Positions 45,948-53,894 of a stretch of 64,000 nucleotides of DNA are shown here, piece after piece; position 1 is the stretch's first letter; every line of letters begins with the position of its first letter. Origin of the DNA: Bermanella sp036960565 (GTDB lineage Bacteria > Pseudomonadota > Gammaproteobacteria > Pseudomonadales > Oceanobacteraceae); assembly GCA_036960565.1 (NCBI GenBank), contig JBALXQ010000014.1, forward strand, positions 48,406 through 112,405. Direction: 5' to 3'. Under the pieces are notes generated by a model, which had not been told where the DNA came from, made no database searches, and worked only from the letters and a program-made list of their open reading frames with translations. The translations under genes and the position numbers were made by a program.

Positions 45948-47978
45948 ATGACAACAGCCAACCAGCACTTTCCAAAAATGCTTGAGCCACTAGATCTTGG
46001 CTTCACTCAATTAAAGAACCGCGTCATCATGGGTTCTATGCACACCGGTCTTGAAGAACATAAAGAAGGCATGGGCCGCATGGCTGCTTTCTTCGCTGAA
46101 CGTGCTCGCGGCGGTGTTGGCCTTATCGTTACCGGTGGTTTTGGCGCCAATGCTGAAACTGCAACTCACGCCCACACTAACCTTATTCAAAGCGACGAAG
46201 ATGCCCTTAAGCACAAGGTGATCACCGACGCAGTACACGCAGAAGACGGCAAGATCTGTATGCAAATACTAAGCACAGGTCGTTACGCCTTTAACCCTAA
46301 TTCAGTGGCGCCTTCTGCTATTCAAGCGCCTATTAATCCGTTCAAGCCTAAAGAACTGGATGAAGACGGGATAGAAAAGCAAATTCAAGACATCGCTCAA
46401 ATGGCTCTATACGCACAAGTGGGCGGCTACGACGGCGTTGAGATTATGGGTTCTGAAGGTTATCTTATTAACCAATTCCTAGCCAAGCGCACCAACGTTC
46501 GTGATGACAAATGGGGTGGTGAATACGCCAACCGCATGCGTTTTGCAATTGAAGTAGTCCGTCGTACTCGTGAAGCAGTAGGCGAGAAGTTCATCATCAT
46601 CTTCCGTTTGTCTATGCTTGACCTTGTAGAGGGCGGCAGCTCTTTTGAAGAAGTTGTGCAGCTAGGTAAAGAAATTGAGAAAGCCGGTGCTACCATCATC
46701 AACACTGGTATCGGTTGGCACGAAGCACGTGTGCCTACCATTGCTACTAAAGTGCCTCGCGCTGCCTTTACTTGGGTAACGGCGAAGTTCAAAAAAGAAT
46801 TAAGCATTCCGCTCATTACGTCTAACCGTATTAACACCCCTGAAGTAGCCGAAGAAGTGTTAGAGCGTGGCGATGCCGACATGGTATCGATGGCCCGTCC
46901 TTTCCTTGCCGATTCTGACTTTGTTGCTAAGGCAGCCGAAGGCAAAAGCGAAGAAATTAATACTTGTATCGGTTGTAACCAAGCCTGTCTTGACCACGTA
47001 TTCAGCGGCAAACTAACCAGCTGCTTGGTTAACCCACGCGCGTGTCACGAAACTGAAATTATTGTTAAAGATACCACGGCTAAGAAAAAGCTAGCGGTGA
47101 TTGGTGCGGGTCCTGCTGGTCTTGCATTCGCTACTACTGCAGCCAGCCGTGGTCACGATGTAACACTTTACGATGGCGCTTCTGAAATTGGTGGCCAGTT
47201 CAACGTCGCCAAACAAGTACCGGGTAAAGAAGAGTTTTTCGAAACGATTCGTTACTTTGGAAAGCAAATTGAATTGTCTGGTGTGAACCTTAAGCTAAAC
47301 ACTCGTGTATCAGCCAGTGATCTAAACCAAGGCGAATACGACGAAGTAGTATTGGCTACGGGTATTGCACCACGCTTGCCAGAAATTGAAGGCATCGGCC
47401 ACGCTAAGGTAATGAACTATCTAGACGTATTAAAAGATAAGAAGCAGGTAGGTAAGAAAGTTGCGGTAATCGGTGCCGGTGGTATTGGTTTTGACGTGTC
47501 TGAATACCTATCTCACGAAGGCGAGGCGACTAGCCAAAACATTGAAGCCTTCATGAAAGAGTGGGGCGTAGATATGACCTTACAGGCTCGTGGTGGTATT
47601 GAAGGTGTTGAAGCGGTAGTAGCGGAATCAAGCCGTGAAGTGTTCTTGTTGCAGCGTAAAAAATCTAAAGTAGGTGCAAACCTGGGTAAGACCACGGGTT
47701 GGATTCACCGCGCTGGCCTTATCAACAAGGGCGTGAACATGATGCCTGGTTGTTCTTACGATAAGGTTGATGATCAAGGCCTTCACATTACCATTGGTGG
47801 TAAGTCTGAAATTCTAGATGTGGATAACGTGGTTATCTGTGCTGGTCAGGATCCATTGCGTGAATTGGTAGATGGCCTTAACAAGCCTCATCACCTTATT
47901 GGTGGTGCTGATGTGGCGGCTGAGCTTGATGCTAAGCGTGCTATTGATCAGGGGGTTCGTCTTGCCGCTGAGATTTAA
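45948..47978 (+). CDS. fadH: NADPH-dependent 2,4-dienoyl-CoA reductase
   Basis: A 676-residue enzyme that reduces 2,4-dienoyl-CoA so unsaturated fatty acids can enter beta-oxidation. The N-terminal FMN TIM barrel of the old yellow enzyme family includes QILSTGRYAFNP and GSEGYLINQFLAKRTNVRDD. The 4Fe-4S cysteines are C340, C343, C347 and C359 (CIGCNQACLDHVFSGKLTSC). The C-terminal half carries FAD- and NADPH-binding folds (VIGAGPAGLAFATTAASRGH and VIGAGGIGFDVSEYL). The length equals E. coli FadH. It is divergent from the acyl-CoA dehydrogenase gene, consistent with shared regulation. Confidence 0.95.
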   Translation: MTTANQHFPKMLEPLDLGFTQLKNRVIMGSMHTGLEEHKEGMGRMAAFFAERARGGVGLIVTGGFGANAETATHAHTNLIQSDEDALKHKVITDAVHAEDGKICMQILSTGRYAFNPNSVAPSAIQAPINPFKPKELDEDGIEKQIQDIAQMALYAQVGGYDGVEIMGSEGYLINQFLAKRTNVRDDKWGGEYANRMRFAIEVVRRTREAVGEKFIIIFRLSMLDLVEGGSSFEEVVQLGKEIEKAGATIINTGIGWHEARVPTIATKVPRAAFTWVTAKFKKELSIPLITSNRINTPEVAEEVLERGDADMVSMARPFLADSDFVAKAAEGKSEEINTCIGCNQACLDHVFSGKLTSCLVNPRACHETEIIVKDTTAKKKLAVIGAGPAGLAFATTAASRGHDVTLYDGASEIGGQFNVAKQVPGKEEFFETIRYFGKQIELSGVNLKLNTRVSASDLNQGEYDEVVLATGIAPRLPEIEGIGHAKVMNYLDVLKDKKQVGKKVAVIGAGGIGFDVSEYLSHEGEATSQNIEAFMKEWGVDMTLQARGGIEGVEAVVAESSREVFLLQRKKSKVGANLGKTTGWIHRAGLINKGVNMMPGCSYDKVDDQGLHITIGGKSEILDVDNVVICAGQDPLRELVDGLNKPHHLIGGADVAAELDAKRAIDQGVRLAAEI

Positions 47979-48055
47979 TTTCAGCTTATAAAATTTTTAA
48001 AAGCATAATCTAGAATCCTGCTGTTGTATTTGTGGGGTTCTAAACGCCCTCTTTG

Positions 48056-48087
48056 GCCTCAAGTGTTTATTCGCTTGGGGCTTTTTT
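48056..48087 (+). terminator. intrinsic terminator of fadH
   Basis: GCCTCAAGTG pairs with CGCTTGGGGC, allowing G-T pairs, followed by six Ts. It lies about 80 bp after the fadH stop. Confidence 0.75.
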
Positions 48088-48656
48088 AATGCCAGGATGG
48101 CATGTATGTCGTGATCACATGGATGTGATGGAACGGCGTTGTTCAGCTGCGGAGGTGTCCACTTTAATCCTTTATGCGAACGAGGGTATTGGTTCAGCTG
48201 CGGAGGAGTAGGGTTGGAACTAAGGCCCTTCGTCAGTCTGCGGAGGTAATAGCTTTAATCCTTACGCTATGGTGCGAAAACTGTTTCAGATGCAATGAAA
48301 TTAACCTAGAGCCACAGAAACGTAGCGATCTTATAAAACTGATTTAAATCCCTTCAACTAAAGCCAGACTTTTTTCCTTTAAAGGGGAGACCCCTTCCAC
48401 CCCCTTACTCCCCTTGTGGCCTTTGGTCATTTATATATTCGATTAGGCTTTTGCAATAAAGGCCACAAAACGTCGCGATTTATTATCGAATCTTTTTGGT
48501 TCGGTAAGAATAAAACGGTTATAGCGCAATCTACGCCTCAGTTGGTGCCATAATGGTTTTGTGATGAATAATGCTGGTCTGCATTGGAAGAGCAAATTTC
48601 TAAGCTTTTAGAAAATGAAAAGGCCCTGCTATAAGAGCCTTATTTGTAGTCCTTCA
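48088..48656. other. non-coding start of the accessory region, with short repeats
   Basis: No credible gene was seen. TTCAGCTGCGGAGG occurs at 48142-48155 and 48193-48206, with a third related copy TCAGTCTGCGGAGG at 48233-48246. CTTTAATCCTT accompanies the first and third. A second motif, GCCACAGAAACGTAGCGAT near 48310, recurs as GCCACAAAACGTCGCGAT near 48460. This looks like repeat-rich debris at the edge of the island. Confidence 0.5.
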
Positions 48657-48776
48657 CTATTTGTGTTTGTGAGGTTTTAACTTCGGGTGCTTAGGTTTAT
48701 TTTCCGGTGATACTCGTTGTCTTTTATCCGGTGTTCCATCTTTTTTGTTGGGTTTTGGCCCTGGCTTTATACTCAT
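48657..48776 (-). CDS. tiny, very basic Pro/Lys-rich protein (39 residues)
   Basis: The frame starts at the ATG at 48774-48776, after AGAAGGA at a workable spacing, and stops at TAG. It encodes 39 residues: MSIKPGPKPNKKDGTPDKRQ, then a tail rich in Lys, Pro and His ending KLKPHKHK. The strong ribosome-binding site and the strongly biased composition argue for a real small gene rather than chance. Lysine-rich, disordered peptides of this size can bind nucleic acid or ribosomes. I do not recognise a family. Confidence 0.45.
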   Translation of the reverse strand: MSIKPGPKPNKKDGTPDKRQRVSPENKPKHPKLKPHKHK

Positions 48777-49378
48777 ATTTAGTAATTCCTTCTGTTATAT
48801 GGACTCTCATTTTGAGAGGGCAGCTAATTTAATAGTCTTGCCGTAAACTGATATGTGGATTAGCTGAATATAATTCAAGGGATTCCAAATATTTAATGTT
48901 CCAAATGTATTTTGATGAAGCTTTCTAGTTGATTTTGGATCGTTACCATTGATCATTTCATTAATTCTGTGACGTTTTTACTATTCAAAAAATAGTGCAA
49001 TTATGCACTGATTTTTTAATTGGATTTTTGTGGTCGATAAACAACAAAAAAAGACAAGCTTAATAGGCTCTACTTTTATTTTCTCTAGCACCTTTTTAAT
49101 GGTCTTTCAGTTTTCCTTACTTATCTTTACTTCGAACAAGCGGTTTTAAATCTAAATTTACCAAAATGAGTTTTGTTGTTTGATTAAACAAAACTTGCAC
49201 TTTAGACTGTGTCTGAAATTAACATGCGAGGTCGGGGCTTAGTTAGCTGTGGGTTTTATTGGTGCCCTGATATTGGCCGGTTATTTCAATATAAATGAAA
49301 TAACGAGACCCCCGTGTGATTTTAAATATACGCGCATGCGCATGAATAAAACTGTTATGCAATAAAAGGATCATATTC
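48777..49378. other. AT-rich non-coding stretch with an orphan bidirectional terminator
   Basis: No gene was found. AGTGCA (48994-48999), loop ATTA, TGCACT (49004-49009) is flanked by AAAAAAT on the left and GATTTTTT on the right, a classic bidirectional intrinsic terminator. No annotated gene ends at it from the left. A second hairpin, TTGTTT-gatt-AAACAA, is at about 49177-49193. The last 60 bp contain the palindrome GCGCATGCGC before the P-loop gene. Confidence 0.5.
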
Positions 49379-49783
49379 ATGAATCAAGTATTTGCCCTTC
49401 AGGGGGCAGGAACTACAGGAAAAACTACGACAATTAAATGCATATTCGACTTATTAAAGGAAAAATATCCTAAGTCCGAAGTAACAGACCTTCGCCCTGG
49501 CACGTACGACATTAAAGTCCTGATCGATATAAATGGAACGTTAGTTGGTATTGAAAGCCAAGGAGATCCAAATAGTAACTTGGAAACTAGTCTTCCTGAA
49601 TTAGTTAAAAACAAATGCGACATTATCATCTGCGCATGTAGAACTAGAGGAATGACTACTGATTGGATTGGTAAAATTAAAGGCTATAAAATAAATTTTG
49701 TCAGTCAGACAATATCAAAATCAAATAGGAAGGTTGTCAATAATAATACTGCCGTTCGGATAATTGAGATGGCAGGGCTTTGA
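49379..49783 (+). CDS. small P-loop NTPase-like protein
   Basis: A 134-residue protein with AAGGA upstream. Walker A is GAGTTGKT at residues 9-16 (FALQGAGTTGKTTTIKCI). A hydrophobic strand that could act as Walker B is CDIIICACRT near residue 80, though it lacks the usual following Asp. The short length suggests a minimal nucleotide-binding or kinase-like fold. It is the first of eight plus-strand accessory genes. A 5-7 bp stem with CTTGG/CCAAG follows its stop codon. Function unknown. Confidence 0.6.
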   Translation: MNQVFALQGAGTTGKTTTIKCIFDLLKEKYPKSEVTDLRPGTYDIKVLIDINGTLVGIESQGDPNSNLETSLPELVKNKCDIIICACRTRGMTTDWIGKIKGYKINFVSQTISKSNRKVVNNNTAVRIIEMAGL

Positions 49784-49849
49784 GTGCATAACAAAGCCTT
49801 GCTTGGGAAAAACCAAGGGCGGCATTATGAGGCATAGGAAAACTAAACC

Positions 49850-50260
49850 ATGGCTGGAATAGTATCTAGGATTCATCAAGGACGATATGACTCTGAAAAG
49901 AGTCTTCTGAATTTAAGACGAAATGCCTTAGATAAAGACCGAGTTGACGTTTTAGATGCTGTGCATCAACGCTTGAAAAAGATACACCCAAAAATATACC
50001 AGCGTTTAGTCGGTCCCTTATATGAACGGAAAAGAGATCCGAAATATAAATGCTATTGCAACTACCCAAAAAGCTTGCATGAAGTCTATGAGGACATGAT
50101 GAACGATAGCGTTCATTATCATTCATTGATGTGCGATGCTTGTTGGCAAGAAGACCTAGCAACAACTTGGGGATATTATGGGTGGGCAAGCAAACTTATT
50201 CCTAAGAAAGTATGGGATGATCTTTGCGAAGAACGAGCGAATGACAAGTTTGTTGAATAG
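49850..50260 (+). CDS. hypothetical cysteine-containing accessory protein
   Basis: A 136-residue soluble protein with AGGAA upstream of the ATG. The N-terminal half is basic and helical (ALDKDRVDVLDAVHQRLKKI). The second half holds CYC, then HYHSLMCDAC: two cysteine pairs and two histidines that could bind zinc. It continues DLATTWGYYGWASKLIPKKV. There is no signal peptide. I do not recognise the family. It sits 66 bp after the P-loop gene and before the VRR-NUC gene. The zinc-site suggestion is inference. Confidence 0.55.
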   Translation: MAGIVSRIHQGRYDSEKSLLNLRRNALDKDRVDVLDAVHQRLKKIHPKIYQRLVGPLYERKRDPKYKCYCNYPKSLHEVYEDMMNDSVHYHSLMCDACWQEDLATTWGYYGWASKLIPKKVWDDLCEERANDKFVE

Positions 50261-50340
50261 CCTCATAAAAATCGAATATACGGACCGAAGGGCCTTTCTA
50301 TCGTACTGTTATATGCTTCTCATTTTTGGAGTTTTCTTTC

Positions 50341-50970
50341 ATGTCACTTATAAAACAATGTGAAAAATTATCATTGTTATATGAAGAGGTTGTTTTAAAT
50401 TATTCAGATATGCCAGAAAAAGCAGCTCTAGAATTCTTTAAAAAACAGGGGTATGTTGGTTATTACAATGAAGGGAGTTTAATTTTAAATGTTATTAAAG
50501 CATTAATGCTAGATAAATTAGCTGAATTAAATATATTCAACGATAGAGGTGATGCATGTAGTCGTTACCTTGAAGCACAATTGACAATTCTTCATGAACA
50601 TACAGGTGTTCTTGTCAGTTCAATTAGGCAAACAAGTAAAGATAAGTTTATTTCAAATTTTCAAGAGATTATCAACTCGTCATATATTAAAAGTAGCTAC
50701 CCGAATCTATCAGTAAATCTTGCTGTTGCGTTATTTGATGCGCTAAATACCAATGACTTTATTAACGTAGCGCAAAAAATTTCAGAAGAACCTTACGATT
50801 TCCGTAAAGGCTGGCCTGATTTGACTATTATAAAGGATAATAAAGTACGGTTTATTGAGATTAAAACGACAGATAAGCTAAAGAAAAGCCAGATGAAAAC
50901 GATTCCTGCGATGGACTCAATTCTTCCTTGTTTATTCAGTGTGCTTAAAGTCTCAGGTAAAAGCATATAA
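50341..50970 (+). CDS. VRR-NUC domain nuclease-like protein
   Basis: The start is the ATG at 50341, preceded by GGAG; an ATG five codons earlier is also in frame. The product has 209 residues. The C-terminal part (about 150-185) reads GWPDLTIIKDNKVRFIEIKT with D160, E173 and K175, followed by Q184. This is the PD-(D/E)xK core of the VRR-NUC family (FAN1, phage and restriction-associated nucleases). The N-terminal 140 residues are helical and unassigned. In an accessory block such a protein could act in defence or in mobile-element processing. The next spacer contains a palindromic repeat. Confidence 0.65.
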   Translation: MSLIKQCEKLSLLYEEVVLNYSDMPEKAALEFFKKQGYVGYYNEGSLILNVIKALMLDKLAELNIFNDRGDACSRYLEAQLTILHEHTGVLVSSIRQTSKDKFISNFQEIINSSYIKSSYPNLSVNLAVALFDALNTNDFINVAQKISEEPYDFRKGWPDLTIIKDNKVRFIEIKTTDKLKKSQMKTIPAMDSILPCLFSVLKVSGKSI

Positions 50971-50997
50971 GAAGGTTTCAAAGTCTCACAAGCGCGT

Positions 50998-51053
50998 GGG
51001 TCAGGTCTTTCATTGTGCGTTTAGCAGAACACATTAAACGCAAGACTTGACGC
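50998..51053. repeat. dispersed palindromic repeat, copy 1
   Basis: GGGTCAGGTCTT opens the element and GCAAGACTTGA closes it, with an extended middle (ACATTAAAC insertion) relative to the other copies. It lies in the spacer after the VRR-NUC gene. Confidence 0.7.
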
Positions 51054-51165
51054 CTCCTCTTTCCTAACTCGGTTTTTCGGTCGCCTGCTGGTGGCGTTAT
51101 ATGCTCTGGTTGATTTTCTGTCAATCATTCCCATGTTGTTACTAAGTGTTTAAAAGGAACTAAAT

Positions 51166-51444
51166 ATGTCAAAAATTTATAGAACAGTTAGCCATGTTGA
51201 TGGCTGGGAAGGTTTACCTCAATATGAGATTAAAGGTGATAAAATATATCGCACTGTTTCACATAAAGATGGTTGGGAAGGACTCCCTCAATATGAAATT
51301 AAAGGTGACAAAATCCACCGTACTGTTTCACACAAAGACGGCTGGCAAAGCCTGCCTCAATATGAAATAAAAGGTAATAAAATTCATCGTACAGCATCAC
51401 ATGTCGATGGCTGGCAAGGGTTGCCACAATACGAAATTAAATAA
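51166..51444 (+). CDS. protein of four tandem 23-residue repeats
   Basis: A 92-residue protein with AAGGA seven bases before the ATG. After MS it is only four copies of a 23-residue unit: KIYRTVSHVDGWEGLPQYEI plus KGD, with changes such as H for Y and Q for E. The DNA repeat is 69 bp. The unit alternates short strands, so a small closed beta structure of four repeats, like a four-fold beta-flower or mini-propeller, is plausible. There is no signal peptide. I do not recognise the family with certainty. It is a stand-alone accessory gene between two palindromic repeats. Confidence 0.7.
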   Translation: MSKIYRTVSHVDGWEGLPQYEIKGDKIYRTVSHKDGWEGLPQYEIKGDKIHRTVSHKDGWQSLPQYEIKGNKIHRTASHVDGWQGLPQYEIK

Positions 51445-51467
51445 GTACAGAAACAACGCAAGTACGA

Positions 51468-51514
51468 GGGGCAGGCTTGAATTGTACATTTGGCAAGACG
51501 AAAGACTTGACCCC
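51468..51514. repeat. dispersed palindromic repeat, copy 2 (divergent)
   Basis: GGGGCAGGCTTGAATTGTAC opens the element and AAAGACTTGACCCC closes it. It is the most divergent of the five copies and lies in the spacer after the 23-residue repeat gene. Confidence 0.65.
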
Positions 51515-51645
51515 GTTCCAGTTTAACAACTAAAGAGGACGGGGCGTTGATTTGCTTTTTAAAACCAAATGTATAGTCTGCTCTTAACGGGTTAGAGTTT
51601 ATGAAGAAGTAAAATTTTGCGAATCATTAAAAGAATAAAAGTTAA

Positions 51646-52611
51646 ATGAAAGAAATAGAAAAGCTAATAAAGCAGTCGCCAATAGTCACTACAGTTTTTG
51701 TCATAGTCACTTGCCTTCTACTAATTCTAATTCCATATTTCACACAATTCCATAATGGATTTTCTACCAATCAAATGCATTGGGGGGCATTTGGTGGTTA
51801 TATCTCTGGAACTTTTGGCACAATACTCACAATATTAAGCATAGCATCTATTGTTTATTTCAATTTGGCGAATATAAAGCGAATGAGAGCACAGGATGAA
51901 ATGAAACACCTTGAGAGTAGAGCTGAACATTTTCTTGATCTCATTACTAAAAATGTTACAGATATAAGGTCGTCGACTCCTATATGTGAATTTTTGATAA
52001 AGAATTGGGGATGGGATAAAGATGGGGAAATAAAGATAACATCTAGGGGTGATGAATTTATCCAGCTTTATAATATTAAAAGGTCAGAAGCCAAATTGTT
52101 TCCATGTGGTTCACCACTAGAATTATACCTAAAATGCGAGAGTGAATTTGGTAGGGATAAATCCCATAAGTTTTTTTTCGAAGAGAATGCTGGAAACTGG
52201 TTAAAGGATTTTAAGAACTTTGAATCGCAGACTATTCACTTATTAGCTATTGTAACAAAAATGATAAACGGGGGTTATAGCGTGGAATTAAGCCAGTCAA
52301 TCCTGTCAATCCCTTTTAATTATGCAACTAAGTTACATTCACTAAATGAATTCGACAACACTGCATTTCAGTATATGAAGGTTATCCAGTCAGCCCCAAC
52401 GATTAATCTAGACAAACTAAAACTAGACACTTTAGGTCGATTAATGACTTCACTTAAAGAGAATGGCTATGGTGAATTTACATTGAATGATTTTGACTAT
52501 AAAAATAGATACGCAGATCTATCCTCTGATTTGCATATATATGTATTCACACATAAGAAAACAGGGAAAAAGTATACGTTTGAAAAAAATAATGGGTGGA
52601 AAGTGGAGTGA
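51646..52611 (+). CDS. putAbiC-like membrane protein (possible phage abortive infection)
   Basis: A 321-residue protein with two N-terminal membrane helices (TTVFVIVTCLLLILIPYFTQ and GTFGTILTILSIASIVYFNL). They flank the loop NQMHWGAFGGYISG, which resembles the 'putative phage abortive infection' family (PF16872). A cytoplasmic helical domain of about 230 residues follows, starting with a coiled coil (RAQDEMKHLESRAEHFLDLI). Other PF16872 members occur in defence islands. The match is from memory of the motif pattern, so the defence role is a hypothesis. It is placed between palindromic repeats. Confidence 0.45.
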   Translation: MKEIEKLIKQSPIVTTVFVIVTCLLLILIPYFTQFHNGFSTNQMHWGAFGGYISGTFGTILTILSIASIVYFNLANIKRMRAQDEMKHLESRAEHFLDLITKNVTDIRSSTPICEFLIKNWGWDKDGEIKITSRGDEFIQLYNIKRSEAKLFPCGSPLELYLKCESEFGRDKSHKFFFEENAGNWLKDFKNFESQTIHLLAIVTKMINGGYSVELSQSILSIPFNYATKLHSLNEFDNTAFQYMKVIQSAPTINLDKLKLDTLGRLMTSLKENGYGEFTLNDFDYKNRYADLSSDLHIYVFTHKKTGKKYTFEKNNGWKVE

Positions 52612-52614
52612 TAG

Positions 52615-52662
52615 ATCAAAGGGGGCCAGAGTCATTGATTTGAAGGAATGCCCCAGACAGCC
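52615..52662. repeat. REP-like element, second type (copy a)
   Basis: ATCAAAGGGGGCCAGAGTCA then TTGATTTG, ending near CCAGACAG. A close copy is at 58351-58412. The sequence type (CAGAGTC-TTGATTT) is familiar from REP-like repeats linked to RAYT transposases in gammaproteobacteria. Confidence 0.6.
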
Positions 52663-52785
52663 CTAGTTAGAAACAATGGGCGCGAGGGTCACCCATTAGG
52701 TTTTCTCCGTCAAGCGACCGTTTAAATTTCTCCCAATGAATCGGGTGTCGTTATATATTGAGTTAATTAATATGCAGTGCCATTC

Positions 52786-52833
52786 GGGTCAGGTCTTGCA
52801 TCGTGCGTTTAGCAAAACGCAAAACTTGATCCC
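52786..52833. repeat. dispersed palindromic repeat, copy 3
   Basis: GGGTCAGGTCTTGCATCGTG, CGTTTAGCAAAAC and GCAAAACTTGATCCC: outer arms of about 14 bp with few mismatches. An almost identical core is found in copy 4 at 54001-54046. The preceding GCAGTGCCATTC also recurs after copy 4. Confidence 0.75.
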
Positions 52834-52846
52834 GTTCCCATTAGAT

Positions 52847-52868
52847 AACCGCGTTTGCGGTTTTTTTT
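52847..52868 (+). terminator. intrinsic terminator in the leader of the propeller gene
   Basis: AACCGC, loop GTTT, GCGGTT, then eight Ts. Only 36 bp separate its end from the ATG at 52905, so the propeller gene's promoter must be within or after it, or transcription must read through. It may act as the end of the upstream unit or as an attenuator. Confidence 0.8.
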
Positions 52869-52904
52869 GGCCCATAAAATATAAACAACTTAAAGGTAAA
52901 GATC

Positions 52905-53894
52905 ATGGCTAAAACTTTATATTACAGAGTAGGCAATTTGGATAATGGTAAGGTCGTATGGACGCCAGATAACAGCAGAAGTTACGATACGGGCCGTAGT
53001 CCAAGTTGCTCCCTAAATGATGAAGGTGTGATTGCTGAAGTTCATCAGACCCATAGGGACGACAGCGATAAGATGTATTACCACTTAGGCAAGCTGGACG
53101 GTGATCAGATTGCATGGGCCAAGACTGGCGGGACTAATTATGATAAAGGTAAGTGTCCATCAGTCTCTTTAAATAACAGTAATGTTTTAGTCGAAGTTCA
53201 TCAAAGCCCGAAGTCTAGCTATCTAGATGGTGGCTACTCAAATGCAAAAAGTTATAGGTTGTTCAGTCGGGTAGGTATTATTGTCAATAATGCTATTGAA
53301 TGGAACCCAGACAAAGCTACCCAATTTAAAGACAAATCAGAGAGACCTAGTATCTCTATAAATAATAATAATGACCTTATAATAGTTGAACAAAAGACAC
53401 GTAAATATGGCAGCAGAAATAACACTTACTGGGGACATGATGGCTTAAAATCACAACAAGGTAAGGTTGAAGATTGTAAGTTGTTTCAACAGTCTACTAG
53501 TGTGACTTTCTCTAGTGCAACAGACAATACTTGGCCTGAAGTAGCTGTGAATGATCATGGTGAGGTACTAGCCGTATTTTCAAAAGCAGGCTCCGATAAG
53601 CTCTATTATAGAACAGGAAAAACATCATCTAATAAGCTACGCATAAACTGGAATAAGGAGGTTATAAACTATACTAAAGGCAGTCATCCATCAGTATCTA
53701 TTAATAATAATGGTGAGGTTGTTGAAGTCCATCAAGCTAGCAGTGGTAGCAAGCTCTGGTGTAAAGTTGGCGTCCTAGTTGATGGTAAAGTAACTTGGGA
53801 TGAGGGGGGGAGTGTTAATTATACTACTGGAAAGTCTCCTAGTGTTTCCATTAACAATAAAAATCAAGTTATAGAAGTACATGAACAAGCTTAA
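52905..53894 (+). CDS. six-repeat beta-propeller / lectin-like protein
   Basis: A 329-residue protein without signal peptide, built from six repeats of about 50 residues. A typical unit reads LYYRVG..LD.GKV.W, then Y..G..PSVS(L/I)NN..VVEVHQ. Copies begin near residues 4, 55, 111, 188, 225 and 277; copies 3 and 4 are the least regular. The spacing of Trp, Pro-Ser and Glu-Val-His suggests one propeller blade per repeat with a ligand pocket, as in lectins of the six-bladed type. I do not recognise an exact family. It precedes the MACPF gene by about 450 bp; pore-formers are often paired with carbohydrate-binding proteins. It follows a terminator hairpin closely. Confidence 0.65.
   Translation: MAKTLYYRVGNLDNGKVVWTPDNSRSYDTGRSPSCSLNDEGVIAEVHQTHRDDSDKMYYHLGKLDGDQIAWAKTGGTNYDKGKCPSVSLNNSNVLVEVHQSPKSSYLDGGYSNAKSYRLFSRVGIIVNNAIEWNPDKATQFKDKSERPSISINNNNDLIIVEQKTRKYGSRNNTYWGHDGLKSQQGKVEDCKLFQQSTSVTFSSATDNTWPEVAVNDHGEVLAVFSKAGSDKLYYRTGKTSSNKLRINWNKEVINYTKGSHPSVSINNNGEVVEVHQASSGSKLWCKVGVLVDGKVTWDEGGSVNYTTGKSPSVSINNKNQVIEVHEQA

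Noticed and set aside
46011..47011. Long antisense frames inside fadH (84 and 183 codons)
   Set aside because: FadH motifs are unambiguous on the plus strand; the antisense frames follow from its codon usage and show no family features.
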